Shown one piece after another: positions 53,752 to 62,030 of a stretch of DNA of 63,488 nt. The notes beneath the pieces are model-generated. The model saw nothing but the letters and a program-made list of their open reading frames with translations. It had not been told where the DNA came from and did not search any database. Each line of letters begins with the position of its first letter. Positions within the stretch are counted from its first letter, which is position 1. Origin of the DNA: Selenomonas sp. FOBRC6. GTDB lineage: Bacteria; Bacillota; Negativicutes; Selenomonadales; Selenomonadaceae. Position numbers and translations under genes: made by a program. Location: NCBI RefSeq assembly GCF_000286455.1, contig NZ_ALKG01000127.1:1-63488 (forward strand), written 5' to 3'.

Positions 53752-54563
53752 ACTTCATCTCCGAAGAGGATTTTACACGGCACGTACAGGCAACCATCGA
53801 GAAGTACGGAGAAAAGCTGACCTCCTATGACCTCAAGCGATTCAACAAGAACATCGTCGATCCTGTGAAACTCCTCTTTGATAAAATGGTCTACCACTCC
53901 TCGTGGGAGGACATCATCCGCAGCGAGATCTTCCGTCAGCGGGACAAGTCCAACAACAACAGCATTGGATACTTCCATCAGCAGATCTTTCAATATATGA
54001 AGGACTGCCGCGTTCCCGCCAATGGCACGGAGGGCGGATGGGACGTGATCTGCGAGCGCGCGGACGGCATCGACATCCCCGAGGCGGGGCGCGTGCGGAC
54101 AATCTACGTCGAGATGAAGAACAAGCACAACACGATGAATTCTGCTGCTGCCGGAAAAACCTTCATCAAGATGCAGAATGAGCTCCTGCGCGATGATGAC
54201 TGTGCCTGCTTCCTCGTAGAGGCAATCGCGGGACGCTCGCAGAACATCAAGTGGGAGCCGAGCGTCGACGGGATGAAGGTCGGTCATCGCCTCATCCGTC
54301 GCGTCAGTCTCGATCAGTTCTATGCCCTCGTCACAGGGGAGCAGGATGCCTTTTATCGGCTGTGCCTTGTACTGCCCGCCGTCATCGAACGTGCCCTGTG
54401 CACGCTTCCGAACGCCACGATTCCGCATGATACCGTCATTGAGGAACTGCGGGCGCGGGCAAGAAGTCATGCCGGCAGTGACGACCTTGCACTCTCCATG
54501 GCGGTGTATATGCTGGGCTTCGGCACATATACAGGATTTTCGGCAGACAACCCATCTGCATAG
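53739..54563 (+). CDS. Type II restriction endonuclease, Eco47II-like
   Basis: 274 residues (MWTLDFISEEDFTRHVQATI...). A PD-(D/E)xK-type core is visible as GGWDVICERADG followed by IYVEMKNKHNTMN. Overall pattern and cytosine-methyltransferase partner suggest the Eco47II family, which cuts GGNCC. Specificity is inferred, not proved. It protects against foreign DNA lacking the partner's methylation. Confidence 0.8.
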   Translation: MWTLDFISEEDFTRHVQATIEKYGEKLTSYDLKRFNKNIVDPVKLLFDKMVYHSSWEDIIRSEIFRQRDKSNNNSIGYFHQQIFQYMKDCRVPANGTEGGWDVICERADGIDIPEAGRVRTIYVEMKNKHNTMNSAAAGKTFIKMQNELLRDDDCACFLVEAIAGRSQNIKWEPSVDGMKVGHRLIRRVSLDQFYALVTGEQDAFYRLCLVLPAVIERALCTLPNATIPHDTVIEELRARARSHAGSDDLALSMAVYMLGFGTYTGFSADNPSA

Positions 54564-54572
54564 GAGACTTCA

Positions 54573-55019
54573 ATGAAGTGGGTATCCCACGTCACCCTCA
54601 CAGGCACCATCGCTTACGCCGTCACCGCCGATCCCATGTGTACCGCAGCCGCAGCGCTCGGCGCCGTCCTCCCCGATAAGATCGAGGGCACGCCGGCGAG
54701 CCAAGGATGGAGTACATGGCGCAGCCGCCATCGCGGCTGGTCGCACTGGCTCGTGCTCTATATCGCGCTCATCGGCGGACTCGCACAGGCGAAGGCGTAC
54801 TTCTTCTACGATGCCGCGTTCTTCTCCGCCCTCACATGGCTCTTCATCGGCGCCCTCCTGCACATCGCGGAGGACGCCGTCTGCGGCAAAGTCCCCGGCA
54901 TCACGCCCACGCAGAAGATCGGCATCCGCCTCTTCACCGTCGGCTCATTCCGTGAATATGCATTCGTGCTCTTCTGTATCATTGTTGTATATGCAGGACA
55001 ATATATTCTACGCATATAA
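54573..55019 (+). CDS. YdjM-like membrane metal-dependent hydrolase
   Basis: 148 residues with three or four membrane segments. HRGWSHW, LPD and LLHIAEDAV are the metal-binding motifs of this family (formerly DUF457). Starts 9 bases after the restriction gene. The physiological role is unknown. Confidence 0.8.
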   Translation: MKWVSHVTLTGTIAYAVTADPMCTAAAALGAVLPDKIEGTPASQGWSTWRSRHRGWSHWLVLYIALIGGLAQAKAYFFYDAAFFSALTWLFIGALLHIAEDAVCGKVPGITPTQKIGIRLFTVGSFREYAFVLFCIIVVYAGQYILRI

Positions 55020-55050
55020 AAAGCGCCCTTGTCAAACAGGGGCGCTTTTG
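55020..55050. terminator. Bidirectional terminator that contains the antisense promoter -35
   Basis: AAAAGCGCCC pairs with GGGCGCTTTT around TTGTCAAACA. It ends the YdjM-like gene on the plus strand and the toxin message of copy 2 on the minus strand. Its loop holds the TTGTCA of the antisense promoter. Confidence 0.8.
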
Positions 55051-55057
55051 CTATAAT
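55029..55057 (+). promoter_or_regulatory. Antisense RNA promoter, copy 2
   Basis: TTGTCA, 17 bases, TATAAT, identical hexamers and spacing to copy 1 (5175-5203). Confidence 0.75.
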
Positions 55058-55063
55058 GAGCGT

Positions 55064-55155
55064 AGAAGGAAACGTCCTATGCGGCATCTTTCCTTGGTTG
55101 CGAATTGTTTTTGAACAACCGCTCACTTGGCAGAGTGGGCGGTTACTTTTTTGCT
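55064..55155 (+). ncRNA. Candidate antisense RNA (antitoxin) to toxin copy 2
   Basis: From the promoter above, about 90 bases to a hairpin (AACCGCTCACT...AGTGGGCGGTT) followed by ACTTTTTT. It overlaps the toxin's stop region on the opposite strand. Conserved blocks with copy 1 include GGAAACGTCCTATG-like bases near the start and the whole terminator. Confidence 0.65.
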
Positions 55156-55214
55156 ATTGTAAGCAGATATCCGGTGGCAACGACCAATAAAACGATCGCG
55201 TCAACTTCCGTCAT
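55143..55214 (-). CDS. Small hydrophobic peptide, type I toxin-like, copy 2
   Basis: 23 residues, MTEVDAIVLLVVATGY...AKK: same length, one membrane segment and lysine end as copy 1. The leader is almost identical to copy 1, including the CCCCC-GAAA-GGGGG hairpin over the ribosome site. The conserved VATGY core and conserved flanks argue that the peptide is the selected product. Family assignment is inferred. Confidence 0.7.
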   Translation of the reverse strand: MTEVDAIVLLVVATGYLLTIAKK

Positions 55215-55284
55215 ACTCACTCACCCCCTTTCGGGGGAAAGATACCGCCGCGGGATTTCTCCCGCCCAAGGACGTTTCATCTGC

Positions 55285-55313
55285 ATTATACAGTCTAACG
55301 TATAAAAACACAA
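55285..55313 (-). promoter_or_regulatory. Promoter of toxin-like gene, copy 2
   Basis: TTGTGT, 17 bases, TATAAT on the minus strand; same hexamers as copy 1. Confidence 0.75.
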
Positions 55314-55330
55314 ACATATTTTCTAACTAA

Positions 55331-55371
55331 AAGGGCTATTGCATGAAGTCGTTTTGACTTGTGCAATAGCT
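55331..55371. terminator. Hairpin after the ABC exporter operon
   Basis: GCTATTGCA pairs with TGCAATAGC. On the minus strand CCCTTTTAG follows; on the plus strand TCCTATTTTT. The loop (AAGTCAAAACGACTT) resembles that of a hairpin on the other side of the operon (58494-58523). Confidence 0.65.
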
Positions 55372-55378
55372 CCTATTT

Positions 55379-56485
55379 TTATACCACCGACCGCTTAAAT
55401 TTCCGCACGGCGGTGCCGAAAAACACGAGGGTGAAGAGCGCGAGGAAGGCGGTCTCGTCCCAGAGTGCCGCGATGCCGCCGCCCTTGAGGAAGATCATGC
55501 GCAGGATCTCGATGTAGTGCGTCATGGGGATCGCGAGGCTGATGTACTGGAAGAACTCGGGCATTGCCGCGCGCGGGAACATGAAGCCCGAGAGCAGCAT
55601 GCCCGGCAGGAGGGTTGCAATGCTCATGAGTCCCGCCTGCAGCTGGTTCTGCGCGAGCGATGAGATCATGAGCCCCATCGTCAGGGAGGCGAGGAGAAAG
55701 AGGGTCGTGAGCGCGTAGAGGAGGACGATGCTCCCGCGCAGCGGCACGCCGAACACCGCGAGGGCGACGAGGACGCAGATCGTCGTCTGGATGTAGCCGA
55801 GGATGATGTAGGGCAGGATCTTGCCGACGAGGAGCTCCCATACCGAGAGCGGCGTGACAAGGAGCTGCTCGAGCGTCCCGGCCTCGCGCTCGCGCACGAT
55901 GGACATGGAGACCATGAGCACCATCGTGATCGTGAGGATGATGCCCATGAGCGCGGGCAGCATGTAGTAGGAGGTGACGGCGTCGGGGTTGTACCACGCG
56001 CGGATGCGCACGTCGTAGGCGGGCGCTGCGGCAGGTGCGGCGCGTGCGGCGACGGGCTGCAGGCGCATCCCGAGCCCCGTCACCGCCGCGATGGCGGAGG
56101 TCGAGGCGATGGAGTCCGAGGCATCGACGATCACCTGGATCGGCACCGTATGCCCCGCATTTGCCTCACGCGCGAGATCGGGCGGGAAGACGACGCCGAT
56201 CTTCGCATCGCCGCTCTCGATGCGCGCGTTCAGTTCGTCATAGCTCCACGCGATATAGCGCAGGTCGAAATAGCCGCTCGCCGTCATCGCCGCGAGGAAA
56301 TTGCGGCTCTCCTCGCTCCGCGACTGATCGAAGACGACGGTCGACTGATGCCGCACGTCCGTGCTGATGGCAAAGCCGAACACGACGAGGTAGATGACGG
56401 GCAGGAGAAAGGTCACGCCGATCGTCATGGGGTCGCGCCGCATCTGAATGAGCTCCTTGACGAGGAGCGCCCATATGCGCATCAT
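55379..56485 (-). CDS. ABC-2 type exporter permease
   Basis: 368 residues from an ATG at 56485, just after the ATPase stop. First membrane segment at residues 22-41 (FLLPVIYLVVFGFAIS), a large extracytoplasmic loop, then five segments; the motif REREAGTLEQLLVTPL is the family signature (YhhJ/YbhR/YbhS group). A longer frame upstream is a shadow of the ATPase gene. Confidence 0.9.
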   Translation of the reverse strand: MMRIWALLVKELIQMRRDPMTIGVTFLLPVIYLVVFGFAISTDVRHQSTVVFDQSRSEESRNFLAAMTASGYFDLRYIAWSYDELNARIESGDAKIGVVFPPDLAREANAGHTVPIQVIVDASDSIASTSAIAAVTGLGMRLQPVAARAAPAAAPAYDVRIRAWYNPDAVTSYYMLPALMGIILTITMVLMVSMSIVREREAGTLEQLLVTPLSVWELLVGKILPYIILGYIQTTICVLVALAVFGVPLRGSIVLLYALTTLFLLASLTMGLMISSLAQNQLQAGLMSIATLLPGMLLSGFMFPRAAMPEFFQYISLAIPMTHYIEILRMIFLKGGGIAALWDETAFLALFTLVFFGTAVRKFKRSVV

Positions 56486-56489
56486 CCCC

Positions 56490-57410
56490 TCACCCCCTCT
56501 GCCGCCGATCGTAGTAGATAAAGACGTCCTCCATCGTGAGCTCCCACGGTGCCGCGTGCAGCTCCTCGGGCAGGACGGCATCCCGCGGGACGAGCGCGCG
56601 CACCTGCCGCCCGAACACATAGACCTCGTCGAAGGCAACCCCCGCCGTGCGGAGCGCCGCCTCCCCCGCCTCTGCACTCTCCTGCGGGAGGACGTAGAGC
56701 CGCGCGGGCAGTTCCTCCTTGAGCCGCGTCGGCGAGCCGGAGGCGATCTTCCTGCCGCGCTGCAGAAAGGCGATCTCGTCGCAGTGCTCCGCCTCATCCA
56801 TAAAATGCGTTGTGACAAAGATCGTCGTCTGCTCCGTGCCCGCCATCTCCGAGAGCAGATTCCAAAAGAGCCGCCGCGAGGTCGGATCGACGGCAGAGGT
56901 CGGCTCGTCGAGGACGAGGAGCGCGGGCCGATGGAGGATCGCACAGCCGAGCGCGAGCCGCTGCTTCTGCCCGCCCGAGAGACCGCCTGCAAGCACATCG
57001 CGCTTGTCCGTGAGCTGCATCCGCACGAGCACCTCCTGTGTGCGCGTGCGACGCTCGTCGCGCGAGAGGCCGTAGAGCCCGCCGTAGAACATCATATTCT
57101 CCGCGACAGTCATATTCGCGTACAGGCTGAACCGCTGCGACATGTAGCCGAGCGACTGTCGTGCGCGCTCGGGATGCGCGGCCGTGTCGCAGCCGAGCAC
57201 GTACGCCGTGCCGCTCGTCGGCGGCAGGAGCCCGCAGATCATGCGGATGGCGGTGGATTTGCCCGAGCCGTTCGATCCGATGAACCCGTAGATCGCCCCG
57301 CGCGGTACGGCGAGGTTCAGCCGATCGACGGCCGTGTAGCTGCCAAAGACGCGCGTGAGCTCGTACGTCTCGATGACGGGCGCGTCTGCGGCGCTTTTCC
57401 TACTGTCCAT
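56490..57410 (-). CDS. ABC exporter ATP-binding protein
   Basis: 306 residues (MDSRKSAADAPVIETYELTR). Walker A GSNGSGKSTAIRM, signature LSGGQKQRLALG, Walker B LLVLDEPTSAVDP, and the H-loop in TTHFMDEAEHC. It overlaps the HlyD gene by 11 bases. Confidence 0.93.
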   Translation of the reverse strand: MDSRKSAADAPVIETYELTRVFGSYTAVDRLNLAVPRGAIYGFIGSNGSGKSTAIRMICGLLPPTSGTAYVLGCDTAAHPERARQSLGYMSQRFSLYANMTVAENMMFYGGLYGLSRDERRTRTQEVLVRMQLTDKRDVLAGGLSGGQKQRLALGCAILHRPALLVLDEPTSAVDPTSRRLFWNLLSEMAGTEQTTIFVTTHFMDEAEHCDEIAFLQRGRKIASGSPTRLKEELPARLYVLPQESAEAGEAALRTAGVAFDEVYVFGRQVRALVPRDAVLPEELHAAPWELTMEDVFIYYDRRQRG

Positions 57411-58392
57411 CGCGCAGCTCCAGATCGACATCCGCCGGCATGCCGGGCTTGAGGATGCCTGCGGCATTGTCCACCGCGACCTTTACGGCAAAGACGAGAT
57501 TCGCGCGCTCGTTCTTCGTGATGCTCTGCCGCAGGGTGAACTCCGCCGCGTCGCTGATCTCCGTGACCGTGCCGTCGAGCGGCTCCGCCTGTCCGTCGAT
57601 ATAGACGCGCGCGGGGCTGCCGATGCGCAGGTCGCCGAGCACATCGGTCGTCACGTAGACCTTGACCCAGATGTCCTGCGGATCGATGAGCGTTGCGAGC
57701 GGTGTGCCCGCGCGAACGAATTCGCCCGGCTCATAGTTTTTCGTGAGGACGACGCCGTCCTTCGGCACGCGGACGGTGAGATCGCTGACCGCAGAGGAAT
57801 CGATCGCGAGGATCGCCTGCTGGCGGCGCACATCCTCCTCCGCCATGCGGATGTCCTCGGGACGGCTGCCGTGCTCCATCAGCCGCTGCTCCTCCTCGCG
57901 CGCGCGTAGATTCGCGTCCGCCGTATCCCGTGCCTCGCGCAGGGCATCAAACGCCTGCTGCGAGATCGCCCCGTCTGCGATGAGCGCCGTCCCGCGCGCA
58001 TAGTCCGCACTCGCCTTCTCGGCAGCGGCGCGTGCCGCGCGCGTCCGCTCCGCCGCCGCGCGGATCTCCTCCGCGCGATTTCCGCTGCGCGTCCGCTGAA
58101 GGCTCGTCTCTGCGTGTGCGAGCGCCGCCGCGTCGCGCAGGAGCGCGGCGTCCAGATCGCGGCGCCCGATGCGTGCGGCCACATCGCCCGCGTGCACCGC
58201 CATGCCCTCCTCCAGGAAGAGCTCCTCGATGTAGCCGCTCTCCTTCGTGCTGACCTCCACGCGCCGCGCCTCAACCGTCCCCGTGAGGAGATGTGCGCGC
58301 TCCTCCTGCGCCGCGTATTCACGCCACGCAAATGCGCCAAGCAGTGCGAGGGCAATCAGAACGAACACGATGCGCACCGTCTTTGTCTGCAT
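57400..58392 (-). CDS. HlyD-type membrane fusion protein
   Basis: 330 residues. One N-terminal membrane segment, a biotinyl-like half (VSTKESGYIEELFLEEGMAV), a long alpha-hairpin, and the second half VPKDGVVLTKNYEPGEFVRAG. With the ATPase and permease it makes a YbhG-YbhF-YbhS/R-like exporter, probably for drugs or other hydrophobic compounds. GGGGGA lies before the ATG. Confidence 0.9.
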   Translation of the reverse strand: MQTKTVRIVFVLIALALLGAFAWREYAAQEERAHLLTGTVEARRVEVSTKESGYIEELFLEEGMAVHAGDVAARIGRRDLDAALLRDAAALAHAETSLQRTRSGNRAEEIRAAAERTRAARAAAEKASADYARGTALIADGAISQQAFDALREARDTADANLRAREEEQRLMEHGSRPEDIRMAEEDVRRQQAILAIDSSAVSDLTVRVPKDGVVLTKNYEPGEFVRAGTPLATLIDPQDIWVKVYVTTDVLGDLRIGSPARVYIDGQAEPLDGTVTEISDAAEFTLRQSITKNERANLVFAVKVAVDNAAGILKPGMPADVDLELRDGQ

Positions 58393-58493
58393 GCGGCTTC
58401 CCCCTTTTCACCAAATCGGAATATCGCATATAGTATAGCACCGGCAGGAAGCGAGAGGAATTGATATGCGATTAGGAATGTGAAACAGGGAAC

Positions 58494-58523
58494 GCTGCAC
58501 GAGTCAGAACGACTTTGTGCAGC
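58494..58523. repeat. Hairpin at the far side of the exporter operon
   Basis: GCTGCAC...GTGCAGC with loop bases GAGTCAGAACGACTTT, resembling (in inverted orientation) the hairpin at 55331-55371. Confidence 0.5.
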
Positions 58524-58787
58524 AGCCCCATTGAAAAATGCAAAAATCTATGCTATAATCGTTATCGAAGCGAAAAGTGGAAAATGATCCGCAGGGGCGC
58601 GCAAGCGGCATTCTACCGTTGTGATTTTCCAAAACGGCGCAGCCCGTGCCGCACAAGGAGTAGAGGCGATCTGCCACGCGATTTTCCGTTCGGAGAGCGC
58701 ATTTTGGCAGCAAAAACAGCGCGAAAAACGGACGACTTTCCAAAACGGCTTCTCAGCCCTGATGGGACAAGGGCTGGGGACGACAGA

Positions 58788-58966
58788 GTCCCAATACATA
58801 GAATACTGCGTGCGGCATTGAAACCGAGACTTCCCTGCCTTGACTTCGACAAGGTTGTGTCCCAACACATAGAGTGTTGCGTGCGGCATTGAGACTCCTC
58901 TAGCACATTCTGGATGGAGGTCATTTGAGGTTCCAACACATAGAATGCTGCGTGCGGCATGGGACA
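58788..58966. CRISPR. Orphan, degenerate three-repeat CRISPR array
   Basis: Repeats of 37 bases at 58788-58824, 58859-58895 and 58930-58966 are exactly 71 bases apart, with two 34-base unlike spacers. Repeat 1 ends CGGCATTGAAAC, a common CRISPR ending. Repeat 2 differs from it at five positions, and repeat 3 is decayed at its 3' end, as expected for the end far from the leader. No cas gene is in the window. Short overlapping frames here are artefacts of the repeats. Confidence 0.7.
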
Positions 58967-58973
58967 ACAAGCA

Positions 58974-59010
58974 AAATAGCACTGTGCATGAAAAGCACAG
59001 TGCTATTTTC
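58974..59010. terminator. Bidirectional terminator between CRISPR remnant and alcohol dehydrogenase gene
   Basis: AATAGCACTGTGC pairs with GCACAGTGCTATT around a short loop, with TTTTCG on the plus strand and A/T-rich bases on the minus strand. Confidence 0.8.
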
Positions 59011-59051
59011 GTATATATTCTGTTATTACATGATATAGTCAGGCGTTTTCT

Positions 59052-60254
59052 CTACCGATAGTTTTCTGTCGACCCATTTGCCCGTTCGTAGATGGCGATG
59101 GCGTCCGCGCGCGTGAGCGGGCGGAAGTCGCCGAGACGGATTGTGTCGTTCGCCGTCGCGGCGCTTGCGATTTCCTCGATCGCGCCCTTTGTGAGCGCGC
59201 CGACACCGAGTCCCGCGAGACTCGTGGGCATACCGATCTCGGTGAAGAACTCCTCCATCTTGCGGATGCCGGCGCGTGCGCGCTCCTCATCCGTGCCCGC
59301 ATCGATGCCGAAGATGGCAGCGGCGAAGTGGGCAAAGCGCGCCGCGTCGTCGTGATAGACGTGCCGCGCCCACGATCCCCAGAGCGCGGTGAGCGTCATC
59401 GCGTGCGTCGCGTCGTAGCGCGCGGAGAGCTCGTGACCGAGCTTGTGCACAGAGAAGTCCTTTCTGCGCCCGAGCTCCGTGAGTCCGCTGTGCGAGACGC
59501 TGCCCGCCCACATGAGCTCGCTCATCGCGTCGTAGTCCTTGCGGCTGACGAGGAGGCGTTTGACCGACTCCATGACGGTGAGGAGCAGCTGCTCGGCGAT
59601 GCGGTCGGTGAAGAGATTCGTCTCCTTGATGCTCGTGAAGTAGCGCTCCATCGTATGCATCATGATGTCCGCCGCGCCCGCCGCGATCTGTTCACGCGGC
59701 AGGGTAAAGGCGAGCTCGGGGTTCATAAAGGCGATGACGGGGCGGTTCAGCTGCGTGTTCAGCCCGATCTTGCGCCCCGTGTCCTCGTTCGTCAGCACCG
59801 CCGAGTCGCTCGTCTCGCTGCCCGCCGCCGGGATCGTGAGGACGGAGCCGAACGGCATGGTCTTCGTCAGCTCCGCCTTGTGCGTCCAGATATCCCAGAT
59901 ATCGACAGTCGGGTTCACAATCCCGTGTGCGACCGCCTTTGCCGAGTCGATGACACTGCCGCCGCCAACGGCGAGGACGAAGTTCACATCCGCAGCAATG
60001 CCCTCGCGGATCGCCTCACGCACGAACGAGACGCGCGGATTCGGGCGAACGCCGCCCATGACGAGGAACGCGAGCCCCGCAGACGTCAGATTCTTCTCGA
60101 TGCGCGAGAGCAGACCCGAGCGCTCGGCGCTGCCGCCCCCGTAGAGGATGAGCACGCGGCTCGCCCCGAACGCGCGCAGTTTTTCGGCGACCGCATTCTC
60201 CGCGCCCCGCCCAAAGACGATCTCGGTGGGACAGTGAAAGGTAAAGCTTTGCAT
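59052..60254 (-). CDS. Iron-containing alcohol dehydrogenase (BdhA/YqhD-like)
   Basis: 400 residues from an ATG at 60254 with AGGAGG upstream. The NAD(P) motif GGGSVIDSAKAVAHG and the metal ligands in AAGAADIMMHTMERYF and HKLGHELSARYDATH mark the group III alcohol dehydrogenases. It probably reduces an aldehyde or butyraldehyde to the alcohol in fermentation. The exact substrate is not readable. Confidence 0.88.
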   Translation of the reverse strand: MQSFTFHCPTEIVFGRGAENAVAEKLRAFGASRVLILYGGGSAERSGLLSRIEKNLTSAGLAFLVMGGVRPNPRVSFVREAIREGIAADVNFVLAVGGGSVIDSAKAVAHGIVNPTVDIWDIWTHKAELTKTMPFGSVLTIPAAGSETSDSAVLTNEDTGRKIGLNTQLNRPVIAFMNPELAFTLPREQIAAGAADIMMHTMERYFTSIKETNLFTDRIAEQLLLTVMESVKRLLVSRKDYDAMSELMWAGSVSHSGLTELGRRKDFSVHKLGHELSARYDATHAMTLTALWGSWARHVYHDDAARFAHFAAAIFGIDAGTDEERARAGIRKMEEFFTEIGMPTSLAGLGVGALTKGAIEEIASAATANDTIRLGDFRPLTRADAIAIYERANGSTENYR

Positions 60255-60345
60255 GAAAATCCTCCTCTGTATCCTGCATTCATTCACGTTCCTATTATAG
60301 CAGAAAACGCAGAAAAAAAAAGTTAATCTCTCCAACAGAAAATAG

Positions 60346-60375
60346 TTGCCAAAAGGGTTGAAAATTTCGTATAAT
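60346..60375 (+). promoter_or_regulatory. Promoter of the DASS transporter gene
   Basis: TTGCCA, an 18-base spacer and TATAAT, about 50 bases before the start. Confidence 0.6.
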
Positions 60376-60425
60376 AATAATCGGGCAAAGAAATTATTAC
60401 CCTAAAGTATAAGGAGGCTGAAAAA

Positions 60426-61973
60426 ATGAGTGCTGATCAAAGCAAAGAAGCCCAAAGAATTCATGAGGCGGAACAAAAGTTTGATCGGACACGACGTCTC
60501 GTCGGGTTGTTTGGCGCACCGGTGCTTGCCCTGCTGGTGTTCCTAACGCCCATTGAGGGACTGACTGTCGCATCGCACAAGCTGCTCGCCATCATGGTTC
60601 TCGTCGCGCTCTGGTGGATCACCGAACCCGTTCCCATCCCCGTTACCTCCCTGATCGGTCCGACGCTCGCCGTCGTCACCGGCGTTGTCACGGCAAAGGA
60701 TGCGTATGCCGCCTTTGCAAACCCGATGATCTTCCTCTTCATGGGCGGATTCATCCTCGCCAAGGCGATGATGGATCACGGGCTGGACAAGCGGTTCGCC
60801 TACTGGCTGCTCTCGCGCTCATGGGTCGGCTCGAATCCGCGCCGCATCTTCCTCGCGATCGGTCTTGCCGCAGCGCTCTGCTCCGGCTGGGTCAGCAACA
60901 CGGCAACCGCCGCGATGATGTTCCCGATCGCCCTTGGTCTCCTCGGCGCCATCAAGGAAATGATGGCCGCCAATGGCAAGGAGATCGACCTCCACGACTA
61001 TAAATACGCGACGGGTCTCATGCTGATGACCGCATACTCCTGCTCCATCGGCGGCGTTCTGACCCCGATCGGCACCCCGCCGAACATCATCATGCTCGGC
61101 TTCCTCGATCAGATGGCGAACATCCACATCTCCTTCTTTGAATGGATGACGTGGGGCGCGATCGCGATGGTCGTCTACTTTATCATCACCTATTTCATCC
61201 TCATCCGCATGTTCCCGCCCGATGTGGAGCGCATCGACGGTGCAGAGGAGTTCATCCGCGCCCGCGTCTCCGAGCTTGGCGGCTGGACGCGCGCACAGAA
61301 GAACACGCTCGTCTGCTTCCTCGTCGCTGTTGTCCTCTGGGTCTTCCCGGGCATTCTCTCGATGACGCTCGGCAGCACGAGCCCCGTGCTCAAGATGTAT
61401 AACCTTCTCTTCCCCGAGGCGGTTGCGGCGATGTTCGGTGCGCTGCTCCTCTTCCTCATGCCGATCAACTTCAAGGAGCGTCAGTTCACGCTCGAGTGGA
61501 AATCCGCTGTTGCAGGCGTTGAGTGGGGCACACTCATTCTCTTCGGCGGCGGTCTTGCGATGGGCGGCATGATGTATAAGACCGGCCTCTCTCAGTGGGT
61601 CGGCGACATGATCGTCGGCATGCTCGGCGGTGAGCCCTCCGAGTTCGCACTGGTCGCGATCTTCTGCATCATGGCGCTGCTCCTGTCCGAGCTCACAAGC
61701 CACACGGCGGCGACCAACATGATCGGACCTCTCGGCATCACGGCAGCTGTTGCAGCAGGGTTCAGCCCCGTGCACGTTGCAATCGGTATCGCGCTCTCCT
61801 CGTCGCTCGGCTTCATGCTGCCGGTGTCGACGCCGCCGAACGCGATTGTCTACGCATCCGGCTACATCCCCATCACGAAGATGATCAAGACCGGTGTCTA
61901 CATCGACTTCATCGGCATCTTCTGCGTCACCATCCCGCTCGTCCTCTACTTCGTCGTCTGGGTCGTGGGATAA
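60426..61973 (+). CDS. DASS (SLC13) family anion transporter
   Basis: 515 residues, about 11 membrane segments. The two SNT-type motifs are SNTATAAMM and SHTAATNM, each with the following PIGTPPN or PVSTPPN loop. Probably sodium-coupled uptake of a dicarboxylate such as succinate, malate or fumarate, which fits an anaerobe using fumarate as electron acceptor. AAGGAGG precedes the ATG. Confidence 0.9.
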   Translation: MSADQSKEAQRIHEAEQKFDRTRRLVGLFGAPVLALLVFLTPIEGLTVASHKLLAIMVLVALWWITEPVPIPVTSLIGPTLAVVTGVVTAKDAYAAFANPMIFLFMGGFILAKAMMDHGLDKRFAYWLLSRSWVGSNPRRIFLAIGLAAALCSGWVSNTATAAMMFPIALGLLGAIKEMMAANGKEIDLHDYKYATGLMLMTAYSCSIGGVLTPIGTPPNIIMLGFLDQMANIHISFFEWMTWGAIAMVVYFIITYFILIRMFPPDVERIDGAEEFIRARVSELGGWTRAQKNTLVCFLVAVVLWVFPGILSMTLGSTSPVLKMYNLLFPEAVAAMFGALLLFLMPINFKERQFTLEWKSAVAGVEWGTLILFGGGLAMGGMMYKTGLSQWVGDMIVGMLGGEPSEFALVAIFCIMALLLSELTSHTAATNMIGPLGITAAVAAGFSPVHVAIGIALSSSLGFMLPVSTPPNAIVYASGYIPITKMIKTGVYIDFIGIFCVTIPLVLYFVVWVVG

Positions 61974-61995
61974 TACTTCTTTTCGTACACAAGAA

Positions 61996-62019
61996 AAGAG
62001 CCGCTCTGCGGCTCTTTTT
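61996..62019 (+). terminator. Terminator of the DASS transporter gene
   Basis: AAGAGCCGC pairs with GCGGCTCTT around TCT and is followed by TTTG; mnmE ends just beyond in the opposite direction, so it may serve both. Confidence 0.9.
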
Positions 62020-62030
62020 GTTTTGTGTCT

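Noticed and set aside
55379-56998. Extended N-terminus of the ABC permease frame
   Set aside because: The extra 170 residues are Arg/Ser-rich antisense-like composition overlapping the ATPase; the normal permease start lies at 56485.
58548-58982. Small frames with repeated cysteine/tyrosine segments
   Set aside because: They arise from translating the CRISPR repeats; the 71-base period and unlike spacers explain the repetition.
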